Origin: Enterocloster aldenensis
Lineage (GTDB): Bacteria; Bacillota; Clostridia; Lachnospirales; Lachnospiraceae
Length of the DNA stretch: 64,000 nt
Direction: 5' to 3'
NCBI RefSeq assembly: GCF_003434055.1
Contig: NZ_QVEX01000004.1
Location: 62,001-126,000, forward strand
Shown here piece by piece: positions 1-8,032 of this stretch. The notes beneath the pieces were generated by a model that did no database searches, was not told where the DNA came from, and was given only the letters and a program-made list of their open reading frames with translations. Position 1 is the stretch's first letter, and the number at the start of each line of letters is the position of its first letter. The position numbers and the translations under genes were made by a program.

Positions 1-457
1 TTTTAAACAGTTATCATCCATTGGAATCAAATTAAAATATAAAATTAGATACACGTGTATTTTGCTAAAGCTAAATCGAAAGGATGTTTTTAAGATTTAG
101 TTTTAAGTTAATATTATTATAATAGATATGTATATAATAGTCAATATATGAGAGGTATAGTTTGATATTTTTGGATATATTGCATATAAAATAGGGTAAA
201 ATTCATTTAAAATGACTTATGAATTAATGTTAAAATTAATTCATTAAAAAGGAGGAAAACAAGGATTAATTTGTTTGTAAATTGTACGGACCCAAAAAAT
301 GGGGAATAAGTGGAGGGAGGGGAGGCGCGGGATAAGGCTAAGATTTTTTTGGAGGAGTCTGACGGGTATTTTTCCTGCCTTCATGTTTTATCAGGATGGG
401 AGTATGGAAATGATGGGGCGGTAAACAGACAGATGGAAGAAAAGGTATAAGAGATGG
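1..457. other. AT-rich intergenic region, no gene recognised
   Basis: This stretch is far richer in A+T than the rest of the window, at least in its first 300 bases. It contains short inverted repeats, for example GAATTAA and TTAATTC separated by 8 bases near 222-243, and a strong GGAGG ribosome-site-like motif near 251. Only a very short frame follows that motif, so I do not call a gene. It may hold a promoter or the edge of a unit to the left of the window. Confidence 0.5.
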
Positions 458-562
458 AAGGCAGTAAAAGGCAGAAGGCAGTAAAAGGCAGAAGGCAGAC
501 AAAAGGCAGAAGGCAGATAAAAGGCAGAAGGCAGACAAAAGTCAGAAGGCAGACAAAAGGTA
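458..562. repeat. Purine-rich tandem repeat
   Basis: About six imperfect copies of a 17-18 base unit resembling AAAAGGCAGAAGGCAGAC follow one another. The units differ mainly by T, AC or AT before the A-run. The repeat lies just beyond the terminator of the two-component operon and encodes no recognisable protein. Unit length and purity suggest a slippage-prone minisatellite, not a CRISPR, because there are no unique spacers. Confidence 0.8.
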
Positions 563-582
563 AAAATCAGTCAGAAGACAGA

Positions 583-608
583 AAAACGGATGGCTGGCCA
601 TCCGTTTT
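583..608 (-). terminator. Terminator of the OmpR-type two-component operon
   Basis: A perfect 11-bp stem (AAAACGGATGG with CCATCCGTTTT, loop CTGG) lies directly after the histidine kinase stop codon. Read on the minus strand it ends in a T-run. The A/T flanks make it potentially bidirectional. Confidence 0.85.
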
Positions 609-613
609 ATAGA

Positions 614-1705
614 CTATATAGGACAAGGTTTTTCCGCATTTGGAGTAAAGTCCGGCTGGATTTCCGGCAGGGTGACTGTGAAGGTGGTGCCGATTCCCTC
701 CTCGCTTCCAACTGCCACATATCCCTTGTGCAGTCGGACAATCTTATCCACCACGGTCAGTCCGATGCCGTTGCCTTCCGTGGTGTGGGAGGGGTCTCCC
801 TGATAGAAACGGTCAAATATGTGAAGGCGCATGTCCTGGCTCATACCACAGCCATTGTCAATGATCTGGAATACGGTATTGCCCTTATCCTGGTGCAGCT
901 TTATCTTGATTTTCCCCCTGTCAGGGGAGAATTTGACAGCATTGTCAATCAGGTTGATCCAGATCTGGTTTAACAGGTTACGGCTGCCGTGATAGCTGAC
1001 CTCGTCCATGTCGATGATCAGCTCCAGTTCTTTTTTCTGCCATTTGGATTCCAGCAGGAGAATGGACTGGCGCACCTCCTCGGTCAGGTCAAAGCGTTCC
1101 ATATCCGATAGTATGCTCATATTCTCAATCTTGGAAAGGTTCAGCACATTGGCTGCCAGCTGGGAGAGGCGGGTGGATTCGTGGATGATGATATCCACGT
1201 ACTCGTCCCGGTCCTCCTGGGACAGATCCGGGTTTTTCAGCAGCTTCGCGAACCCCCGGAGGGACACGATGGGGGTCTTGAACTCATGGGAGAAATTATT
1301 GATGAAGTCAGAGCGCAGAAGTTCGGTATTCTCCAGTTCCTGGGCCATGGAATTAAAACTCTCGGAAAGACGGACGAATTCCTGCGTCAGGTCCAGATGG
1401 ACCCGCACGTGGAAATTGCCATGGGCCAGCTGGTTAATGGCTTCAATCAGATCCCGGATGGGTCTTAGGGGAATCCGGCTGGCCAGGATGGTCAGGGCCA
1501 TTCCCACCAGGGCGCTGACCAGGATGATGAATGGAATGGGGCGCCAGAACTGGGGCATGGGGATATCTGCCTGGTACCAGATTTTCAGGTACAGGTACAT
1601 AAGGGCGCCCTGCAGGGTCATGACTGCAAACATGATGACAAATATGATAAGGGACAGAACCAGGGTGATGGTTCCCAATGGTTTGTGCTTCAGCTTGTGT
1701 TTCAT
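614..1705 (-). CDS. Sensor histidine kinase (HAMP, two transmembrane segments)
   Basis: Membrane sensor kinase of 363 residues that should autophosphorylate and pass phosphate to the regulator encoded just upstream. Two hydrophobic segments (about 13-39 and 57-76) enclose only a very short external loop, so the signal is probably sensed at or in the membrane. A HAMP-like linker follows at about 77-125. The H-box FSHEFKTP gives phospho-acceptor His140, and the ATPase domain shows N-box NLIDNAVKF, G1 DNGCGM and G2 GNGIGLTVV. Its ATG overlaps the response regulator stop by four bases, indicating coupled translation. The pair is divergent from an RND efflux operon, so regulation of that pump is a reasonable inference. 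The signal is unknown. Confidence 0.93.
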   Translation of the reverse strand: MKHKLKHKPLGTITLVLSLIIFVIMFAVMTLQGALMYLYLKIWYQADIPMPQFWRPIPFIILVSALVGMALTILASRIPLRPIRDLIEAINQLAHGNFHVRVHLDLTQEFVRLSESFNSMAQELENTELLRSDFINNFSHEFKTPIVSLRGFAKLLKNPDLSQEDRDEYVDIIIHESTRLSQLAANVLNLSKIENMSILSDMERFDLTEEVRQSILLLESKWQKKELELIIDMDEVSYHGSRNLLNQIWINLIDNAVKFSPDRGKIKIKLHQDKGNTVFQIIDNGCGMSQDMRLHIFDRFYQGDPSHTTEGNGIGLTVVDKIVRLHKGYVAVGSEEGIGTTFTVTLPEIQPDFTPNAEKPCPI

Positions 1706-2376
1706 AAATGTTTCACCGCCTTGTAGCCCAGTCCGCGTATGGTTTCTATGGTGAATTCCGGATATTGTTCGAACCGTTTGCGCAGCCGGTTGATATGTAC
1801 GTTAATGGTATTGTCATCGGTTTCAGATTCGATTCCCCATATCTCATCCATGAGCTGGATGCGTGTAAATATCTTGCCGGGATAGGACAGGAGCTTGTAC
1901 AGAAGGTAAAATTCCTTTCTGGGCAGTGTCTGGACGCTGCTGCCCCTGGTGACGGAGAGGGAATCATAGTCCAGGGTCACGCTGCCTATGGTAATCTTCC
2001 GTTCGCTGGCAATCTGCGCCCTTCTCAGCAGTGCGCGTATGCGCAGGACCATTTCCTCCTCATCCACCGGTTTTGTCATGTAGTCGTCCGTTCCGGCCAT
2101 GAATCCTTTGCGTTTATCCTCGGGCAGCACCTTGGCGGTGACCATGAGGATGGGCAGGTTGTAATCCATGGAGCGGAGGTGTCTGGTCAGTTCGTATCCG
2201 TCCATGCCCGGCATCATGATATCCAGCACGGCCAGGTCAATGTGGTGTCTGTCAAGGAGTTTCAGGGCCTCCTCCCCGCTGCTGGCCGGAATTGGGTTGA
2301 ATCCGTTGCATTTCAGGACGGCTTCCATTAATTTTCTTGTATTCTTATCGTCTTCAGCGATTAAAATCTGAAACAT
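1702..2376 (-). CDS. OmpR/PhoB-family response regulator
   Basis: Cytoplasmic DNA-binding response regulator of 224 residues. The receiver domain has the acidic pair near residue 9, phospho-acceptor Asp52 in LDIMMPGMDG, and the conserved KP further on. The C-terminal winged helix ends in TIRGLGYKA, typical of OmpR/PhoB proteins. I chose the ATG at 2376 because GGAGG lies 8 bases before it; an in-frame ATG 33 bases upstream has no comparable site. It is the first gene of a two-gene operon with its kinase. It faces the efflux operon across a 178-base spacer that carries three GTTCA-type half-sites, so autoregulation and control of the pump are plausible. Confidence 0.93.
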   Translation of the reverse strand: MFQILIAEDDKNTRKLMEAVLKCNGFNPIPASSGEEALKLLDRHHIDLAVLDIMMPGMDGYELTRHLRSMDYNLPILMVTAKVLPEDKRKGFMAGTDDYMTKPVDEEEMVLRIRALLRRAQIASERKITIGSVTLDYDSLSVTRGSSVQTLPRKEFYLLYKLLSYPGKIFTRIQLMDEIWGIESETDDNTINVHINRLRKRFEQYPEFTIETIRGLGYKAVKHL

Positions 2377-2426
2377 GGCATTAACCTCCATCTGAAATCT
2401 ATTATACATTTATAGCATCCAAATAT

Positions 2427-2501
2427 AAAGTGAACATGAATAAATCACAGAAAGTTCACTTTTTTTATTGGTGTACAGCCGCTTTTGTTAATGTTCAATT
2501 T
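2427..2501. promoter_or_regulatory. Candidate response-regulator binding region
   Basis: AAAGTGAAC at 2427-2435 and its inverse GTTCACTTT at 2454-2462 form a 9-bp inverted repeat with an 18-base spacer. A related copy, GTTCAATTT, lies at 2493-2501. The cluster sits between the divergent regulator and efflux operons. The second arm runs into a T-tract, so it could also form a hairpin. Function is inferred. Confidence 0.45.
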
Positions 2502-2554
2502 ATCTTCAGGCTTTACTATATGAGACGAATGCAAAATGGTAAAGGAGAGCGACA

Positions 2555-3736
2555 ATGGATAAGAAAATGAAGGTTAGGATAGGAATCGGAGCAGCCATTG
2601 CAGTTGCGGCAGTCCTTCTTATGCTGTCAGGAAAGAAAAAAGGACAGCAGGGCCCTATGGGAATGGGGCAGGAGGCCGCGGCAACCATTGTGAAGGCGCA
2701 GAAACCGTCCGTAGGGGATATCAGCCTGACCACAGGGCTTACCGGAACCGTGGAACCCTCTGACGTTGTCTATGTATACGCCAAGGCTTCCGGCGATGTA
2801 ACCAGTGTGCTGGTAAAAGCAGGCGATATGGTGGAACAGGGCCAGGTCCTGTGTGAGATTGATACGGAGCAGGTGGAGACTGCCAGGAATTCCATGGATT
2901 CCGCGTCCGTATCCCTTTCCGAGGCCCAGAGCAATCTGAGCAGGATGCAGATATTGTATGCCAGCGGAGATCTTTCGGACCAGGAATATGAACAGTATAG
3001 CAATAAGGTCAAGTCAGCCAGGCTTCAGTACGAATCAGCCAAGCTGGCCTATGACAGGCAGGTGGAGTACAGCACGGTCACGGCGCCTATCAGCGGCAAG
3101 ATTGAAAACTGCGACATAGAGGTCCATGACCGTGTCTCCCAGTCAGCCCAGCTGTGCGTGATTGCAGGGGAAGGGGAAAAACGTGTCTCCTTCTACGTGA
3201 CAGAACGGATGATGGGAAACATTGCCGTGGGCGACAGGCTGGATATACAGAAGGACGGCACAGGGTATGAGGCATATATCAGCGAAATCAGTTCCATGGT
3301 GGATTCCGATACCGGGCTTTTTAAGGTAAAGGCAGAACTGAAACATGCGGACGGCATTGCCACTGGCAGCACCGTGAAGCTGAATCTGGTGACTGAGCAT
3401 ACGGAAAACGCAATGATGATCCCTGTGGATGCTGTTTACTACAGCGGAGGGGACGGGTATGTGTACCTCTACCAGGATGGTGTTGCTGCAATGGTGCCGG
3501 TGGAAGTAGGACTCTATGATGCGGAACACGCTGAGATATTATCAGGACTGTCCGCTGACGATTTGGTAGTCAGTACGTGGTCTTCTAATCTGTACGAGGG
3601 CGCCAGGATACAGCTGAGGACGGAAGACGGCCAGGGCGCCGGGGCGGATGCCCAGGGCCAGCCAGGCGCGGATACCCCAGGCCAGCCAGGTGCGGATGCC
3701 CAGGCGCAGCCGGCCGCAGACAACCGTGCAGAATAG
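2555..3736 (+). CDS. RND efflux periplasmic adaptor-like protein (HlyD/MFP family)
   Basis: Membrane fusion protein of 393 residues linking the RND pump encoded next to the TolC-like proteins. The N-terminus has a short basic stretch and one hydrophobic segment (about 6-25), giving a signal anchor. A biotinyl-lipoyl-like half (KASGDVTSVLVKAGDMVEQG) and a coiled-coil hairpin (about 105-170) follow, then a second lipoyl-like half (TVTAPISGKIENC) and beta-barrel regions. The last 35 residues are a low-complexity tail of GADAQGQP-like repeats not needed by the family. An AAAGGAG ribosome site precedes the ATG. It is first in a four-gene efflux operon divergent from the two-component system. Substrate unknown. 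Confidence 0.9.
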   Translation: MDKKMKVRIGIGAAIAVAAVLLMLSGKKKGQQGPMGMGQEAAATIVKAQKPSVGDISLTTGLTGTVEPSDVVYVYAKASGDVTSVLVKAGDMVEQGQVLCEIDTEQVETARNSMDSASVSLSEAQSNLSRMQILYASGDLSDQEYEQYSNKVKSARLQYESAKLAYDRQVEYSTVTAPISGKIENCDIEVHDRVSQSAQLCVIAGEGEKRVSFYVTERMMGNIAVGDRLDIQKDGTGYEAYISEISSMVDSDTGLFKVKAELKHADGIATGSTVKLNLVTEHTENAMMIPVDAVYYSGGDGYVYLYQDGVAAMVPVEVGLYDAEHAEILSGLSADDLVVSTWSSNLYEGARIQLRTEDGQGAGADAQGQPGADTPGQPGADAQAQPAADNRAE

Positions 3737-3748
3737 GGAGGCATACAT

Positions 3749-6700
3749 ATGGGACTTACAAGATTTGTACTTAAACGGCCGGTAGCCACGGTCATGACCC
3801 TGCTCTGCCTTCTGGTGTTTGGTATTTCCTCCGTGTTTTCAGCAACGCTGGAGCAGATGCCGGATACGGATACGCCCATGCTCATTGTAATGGGAAGATA
3901 TTCCGGAGCAGGTCCGGAGGATATCAACGAACTGGTGACAGAACCCATCGAAGATGAGGTCAGCACCCTGGAAGGCGTGAAGGGCATGTCTTCCTCATCC
4001 AGCGACGGACGGTCCATGGTCATGCTGGAATATGAATACGGCACGGATATGGATGAGGCATACAACGACCTTAAGAAGAAGCTGGATAACCTGGAACGCC
4101 AGCTGCCTGACGATGTGGATACATCTGTCATGGAGATGAACAACAATGCCAGCACCACCATGATGCTGTCTATTGCACATAAGACAGAGGCAGACCTTTA
4201 TGATTATGTGGACCAGATAATCGTCCCTGAATTTGAGAAAATCACTTCTGTTGCAGACGTGGAGGCCACGGGAGGTTCCTCCGGGTATATTAAAATCGAA
4301 CTGCAGTCAGAAAAGATGGCGCAGTATAAGCTGACCATGGACCAGATTAAGTCGGCTATGGGCGCAGCCAACCTGTCCTATCCTTCCGGGGACGCAGTGG
4401 CAGGCAATCTGGAACTGTCCGTGACAACATCGGCTGAGAACGATACATTAGATGATTTGAAGCGGGTGCCCATCACCACATCCAGCGGGCAGATTGTCTA
4501 TATGGAGGATGTGGCCAATGTATACGAGGCAGAGGAACAAAGAGGAGGCATTTCCAGATATAATGGCCAGGAGACCATCTCCATATCCATTTCCAAGCAG
4601 CAGAGCAGTACGGCTATGGATGTGTCATCAGCCGTGCAGAAGACCATTGCCGCCCTGGAGGCGGATGATGAGGACCTGAAGATTACCATTGCAAGGGATA
4701 CGGCGGACAGTATATTAAGCTCCCTTCAGGACGTGGCGGTGACCATGGTCCTGGCAGTCATCATTTCCATGATCATCATTCTCATATTCTTTGGTGACTA
4801 TAAGGCATCCCTGATTGTTGGAAGTTCCATCCCCACCTCCATCCTGCTTTCGCTGATACTTATGACAAGCGTGGGATTCTCCCTGAATGTCATTACCATG
4901 AGCGCATTGGTGCTGGGCGTGGGCATGATGGTGGATAACTCCATTGTTGTTCTGGAGAGCTGCTTCAGGGCAACGGACGCGTGTGAGGACAAGGGACTGC
5001 TGGGGTATGCGAAATCAGCGCTGGCCGGAACGGGCATCGTCCTTCAGTCCATCATTGGTTCCACCGTTACCACCTGCGTGGTTTTCATCCCTCTGGTATT
5101 TTTGCAGGGCATGACAGGGCAGATGTTTAAGCCGTTGGGATACACCATCGTGTTCTGTATGACGGCATCCCTGTTTTCAGCCATGACCGTGGTGCCGTTA
5201 AGTTATATGATGTATAAGCCAAAGGAAACGGTAAAAGCGCCCATGTCCCGCCCGGTGGCCCACCTTCAGAATGCATACCGCCGCATCATGCCGGGGCTGT
5301 TAAGGCATAAGGCCGTGGTCATGCTGTCATCGGTGGCCATCATTATTGCCACCCTGGTACTGGCAAGTGGAATGGAGACAGAGCTTATGACATCCGATGA
5401 CACGGGCACAGTAAGCGTATCCATTGAGACAAGGCCGGGAATCCTGTCGGAACAGGCGGACGAAATGCTGTCCAGGGCCGAGGCAATTGTGGCTGCGGAT
5501 GAAAATGTGGAGTCCTACATGCTGCGCTATAACAGCAACAGCGGCACCATCACCGCTTATCTGGAAGATGACAGGACCATGGACACGGATGAGGTGGCAA
5601 GCCTGTGGGAAAAGGAAATGGCGGACATTGACAACTGTACCATCACGGTAGAGGCGTCCACGTCCATGAGCTTCATGGGAAGGGGCAGGGGGTATGAGGC
5701 CATCCTGCGCGGAACCCAGTATGATGAGCTGAAGGAGGTAAGCGACAGGATTGTAAAGGAAATGACGGCCAGGAGTGATGTGGCAAATGTCCATTCCAGC
5801 ATTGAGAACACGGCGCCTATCGTAACCATTGAGGTGGATCCGGTCATGGCGTCGGCTGAAGGGCTTACCCCTGCGCAGATTGGAAGCATGGTGAGCCAGA
5901 TGCTGGACGGCATGGAGGTCACCACACTGGATATTGACGGACGTGAGGTCAGCGTGATGGCTGAGTATCCGGAGGAGGATTACAGGACCGTGGACCAGGT
6001 GAAGGGCATCATCCTGACCAAGCCTTCCGGCGGTTATGTGGCGCTTACGGATGTGGCTGAGATATATTTTAAAGACAGCCCGGCATCCATTTCCAAAACC
6101 GATAAATCCTTTGAGATTACGATTACGGCTGACTATACCGGGGGAAATGTGAAATCAGTGATTGACAGTGAGGTAATCAATCCCAACCTGTCAGGCACGA
6201 TCACCACCGGGGTCAATTCCAGGGATAAGATGATGCAGGAAGAATTCTCGGCGCTCTACAAGGCCATTGCCATTGCCGTGTTCATGGTATTCGTGGTCAT
6301 GGCAGCCCAGTTTGAGTCGCCCAAGTTCTCTTTCATGGTCATGACCACCATACCCTTCAGCCTTGTGGGCTCCTTCGGCCTGCTGAAGGTGACCGGCGTG
6401 ACCATCAGCATGACTTCCCTGCTGGGCTTCCTGGTCCTGGTGGGAACGGTTGTTAATAACGGTATCCTCTATGTGGACACGGTGAACCAGTACAGGATGA
6501 CCATGGACCTTAAGACTGCCCTCATTGAGGCGGGGGCCACCAGGCTCCGTCCCATCCTGATGACCAGCCTGACCACCATCCTGTCCATGATTCCAATGGC
6601 CCTTGCCATTGGCAGCAGCGGTTCCACCACCCAGGGACTTGCAGTGGTCAATATCGGAGGCCTGACAGCCGGGGTGCTGGTGGCATTGTTCATCCTCCCG

Positions 6701-6754
6701 ATTTATTATGCGGTCATGAATGGCAATAAGAAACGGGTGGTTCTTGATATATAG
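3749..6754 (+). CDS. RND-family efflux pump permease
   Basis: Inner-membrane transporter of 1001 residues, close to the usual 1020-1050 for AcrB-type pumps. It should export substrates using the proton gradient. The N-terminus (FVLKRPVATVMTLLCLLVFG) is the family's first membrane helix. Large extracytoplasmic loops follow, then a cluster of helices around 330-490, a second loop region, and a final helix cluster around 840-990. The segment ALVLGVGMMVDNSIVVLE matches the conserved proton-relay helix GLLVDDAIVV of RND pumps, here with one D and one N. It starts 12 bases after the adaptor gene, within the same operon. Drugs, bile-type compounds or lipids are all possible cargos; nothing in the sequence decides. 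Confidence 0.93.
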   Translation: MGLTRFVLKRPVATVMTLLCLLVFGISSVFSATLEQMPDTDTPMLIVMGRYSGAGPEDINELVTEPIEDEVSTLEGVKGMSSSSSDGRSMVMLEYEYGTDMDEAYNDLKKKLDNLERQLPDDVDTSVMEMNNNASTTMMLSIAHKTEADLYDYVDQIIVPEFEKITSVADVEATGGSSGYIKIELQSEKMAQYKLTMDQIKSAMGAANLSYPSGDAVAGNLELSVTTSAENDTLDDLKRVPITTSSGQIVYMEDVANVYEAEEQRGGISRYNGQETISISISKQQSSTAMDVSSAVQKTIAALEADDEDLKITIARDTADSILSSLQDVAVTMVLAVIISMIIILIFFGDYKASLIVGSSIPTSILLSLILMTSVGFSLNVITMSALVLGVGMMVDNSIVVLESCFRATDACEDKGLLGYAKSALAGTGIVLQSIIGSTVTTCVVFIPLVFLQGMTGQMFKPLGYTIVFCMTASLFSAMTVVPLSYMMYKPKETVKAPMSRPVAHLQNAYRRIMPGLLRHKAVVMLSSVAIIIATLVLASGMETELMTSDDTGTVSVSIETRPGILSEQADEMLSRAEAIVAADENVESYMLRYNSNSGTITAYLEDDRTMDTDEVASLWEKEMADIDNCTITVEASTSMSFMGRGRGYEAILRGTQYDELKEVSDRIVKEMTARSDVANVHSSIENTAPIVTIEVDPVMASAEGLTPAQIGSMVSQMLDGMEVTTLDIDGREVSVMAEYPEEDYRTVDQVKGIILTKPSGGYVALTDVAEIYFKDSPASISKTDKSFEITITADYTGGNVKSVIDSEVINPNLSGTITTGVNSRDKMMQEEFSALYKAIAIAVFMVFVVMAAQFESPKFSFMVMTTIPFSLVGSFGLLKVTGVTISMTSLLGFLVLVGTVVNNGILYVDTVNQYRMTMDLKTALIEAGATRLRPILMTSLTTILSMIPMALAIGSSGSTTQGLAVVNIGGLTAGVLVALFILPIYYAVMNGNKKRVVLDI

Positions 6755-6780
6755 AAGTACCGGGAAGGAAAGGTGAGTAC

Positions 6781-7998
6781 ATGACAGGTAGAATGAATGC
6801 AGGTTGGGGGATGGCTGGGGAGAATGCGGCAGGAAAGCGTGTAATAGGAAAGCTCGTGGCAGGTATCCTTATGTGCATCGCGGTTGCAGCGTCGTCGCCC
6901 TCCGTTTCCCTGGCGGGAAGTCCGGAATTCGCGTATACAGCGGAGCAATGGGCCTCCTTCCGGGATAATAAACTGGAATTTGATGAGATTATATATCTAA
7001 TCCACGAATACAATAACACGGTCATCCAGAACCAGATAGAGTATAAGGAGTACAGAGGGGAGACGCGGGACGACATTTCCCAGGATTATTACGATGCGGC
7101 GGACGATGTATACGGAGCCATGGATTATCCTGACTCAAGTGATTCCGATTTTGCCAGCAGGCTGTCCTCCTATCTGAACAGCCAGATCCAGGTGGATAAG
7201 CTGAGGGAGCAGGGCGATGATAATGTGGATGATGGGGAGATTAAGAAGTTAGGATACGACCAGACAGAAGCCACCCTGGTGAAGCAGGCCCAGACCTCCA
7301 TGATTAATTACTGGACCCAGGCATATACCCTTATGAACCTGAATGAGAGCAAGGTCCAGGCCCAGCTGGCCTATGACTCCACGGTCACGAAGTTAAACGC
7401 AGGCATGGGCACCCAGGCGGATGTGCTTTCGGCAAAAGAGTCCGTGTCCTCGGCAGAAGCCGCCATCCTGTCAGCCCGGACCAGCCTTGATAAGACCAAG
7501 GAAGAATTGTGTCTAATGCTGGGCTGGACCTATGGGGCGGATGTGGAAATCTGCGATGTGCCGGAGCCGGACATTGCCGGAATCAGCGCCATTGACCTGG
7601 AAGCAGATATCACAAAAGCGCTGGAGAATAACTACAGCCTGAAGATATTGGAAAAACAGATTGGTCATGCGGTCAGCACCTCCAACAGGGAAAGCCTGGA
7701 ACAGTCCTATAAGAACCAGAAGGAGGTTGCTGCAAACAGTGTGAAGACCGCGTACCAGGACCTGATACTGGCAAAAGAGGATTATGTGCAGGCCCAGCAG
7801 TCATATGAATCAGAGAGCAGCACCATGGCAGCCGCGGACAGGAAGCTTCTTGCAGGCACCATGACGAGAAATGATTACCAGAAACAGAAGTCCTCTTTTA
7901 CGACCGCAGAGGTAAATGTCCGCACAAAGAAACTGGCGCTTCTGACAGCCCAGGTCAACTATGACTGGGCCGTGGACGGCCTGGCATCCGTATCATGA
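6781..7998 (+). CDS. TolC-family-like secreted protein, first copy
   Basis: Secreted protein of 405 residues with a signal peptide (hydrophobic core about 24-40, likely cut after the SLAG region). The mature part is largely helical, with long coiled-coil stretches and an internal two-fold pattern (TKLNAGMGTQADVLSAKES near 205 and RKLLAGTMTRNDYQKQKSS near 355) typical of TolC outer-membrane efflux proteins. It is third in the RND operon. The puzzle is location: other signs point to a single-membrane cell, where a TolC barrel would have no outer membrane. It may form a wall-spanning tube or act as an assembly partner. Family assignment rests on the repeat motif and gene context. Confidence 0.75.
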   Translation: MTGRMNAGWGMAGENAAGKRVIGKLVAGILMCIAVAASSPSVSLAGSPEFAYTAEQWASFRDNKLEFDEIIYLIHEYNNTVIQNQIEYKEYRGETRDDISQDYYDAADDVYGAMDYPDSSDSDFASRLSSYLNSQIQVDKLREQGDDNVDDGEIKKLGYDQTEATLVKQAQTSMINYWTQAYTLMNLNESKVQAQLAYDSTVTKLNAGMGTQADVLSAKESVSSAEAAILSARTSLDKTKEELCLMLGWTYGADVEICDVPEPDIAGISAIDLEADITKALENNYSLKILEKQIGHAVSTSNRESLEQSYKNQKEVAANSVKTAYQDLILAKEDYVQAQQSYESESSTMAAADRKLLAGTMTRNDYQKQKSSFTTAEVNVRTKKLALLTAQVNYDWAVDGLASVS

Positions 7999-8032
7999 CA
8001 GGGGCGGGAATCAGAAAGGAGGAGACAGGAAG

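Noticed and set aside
245-305. Very short frame after a GGAGG motif near 251
   Set aside because: It has about 13 codons from a TTG and resembles nothing; no reason to call a gene.
1008-1754. Long open frame on the plus strand across the histidine kinase gene
   Set aside because: It is antisense to a fully recognisable kinase, has no ribosome site and shows a composition expected of a shadow frame.
7961-8032. Upstream start for the second TolC-like gene
   Set aside because: It would overlap the first copy and add residues before the signal peptide; the ATG at 8033 has a clear AAGGAGG site.
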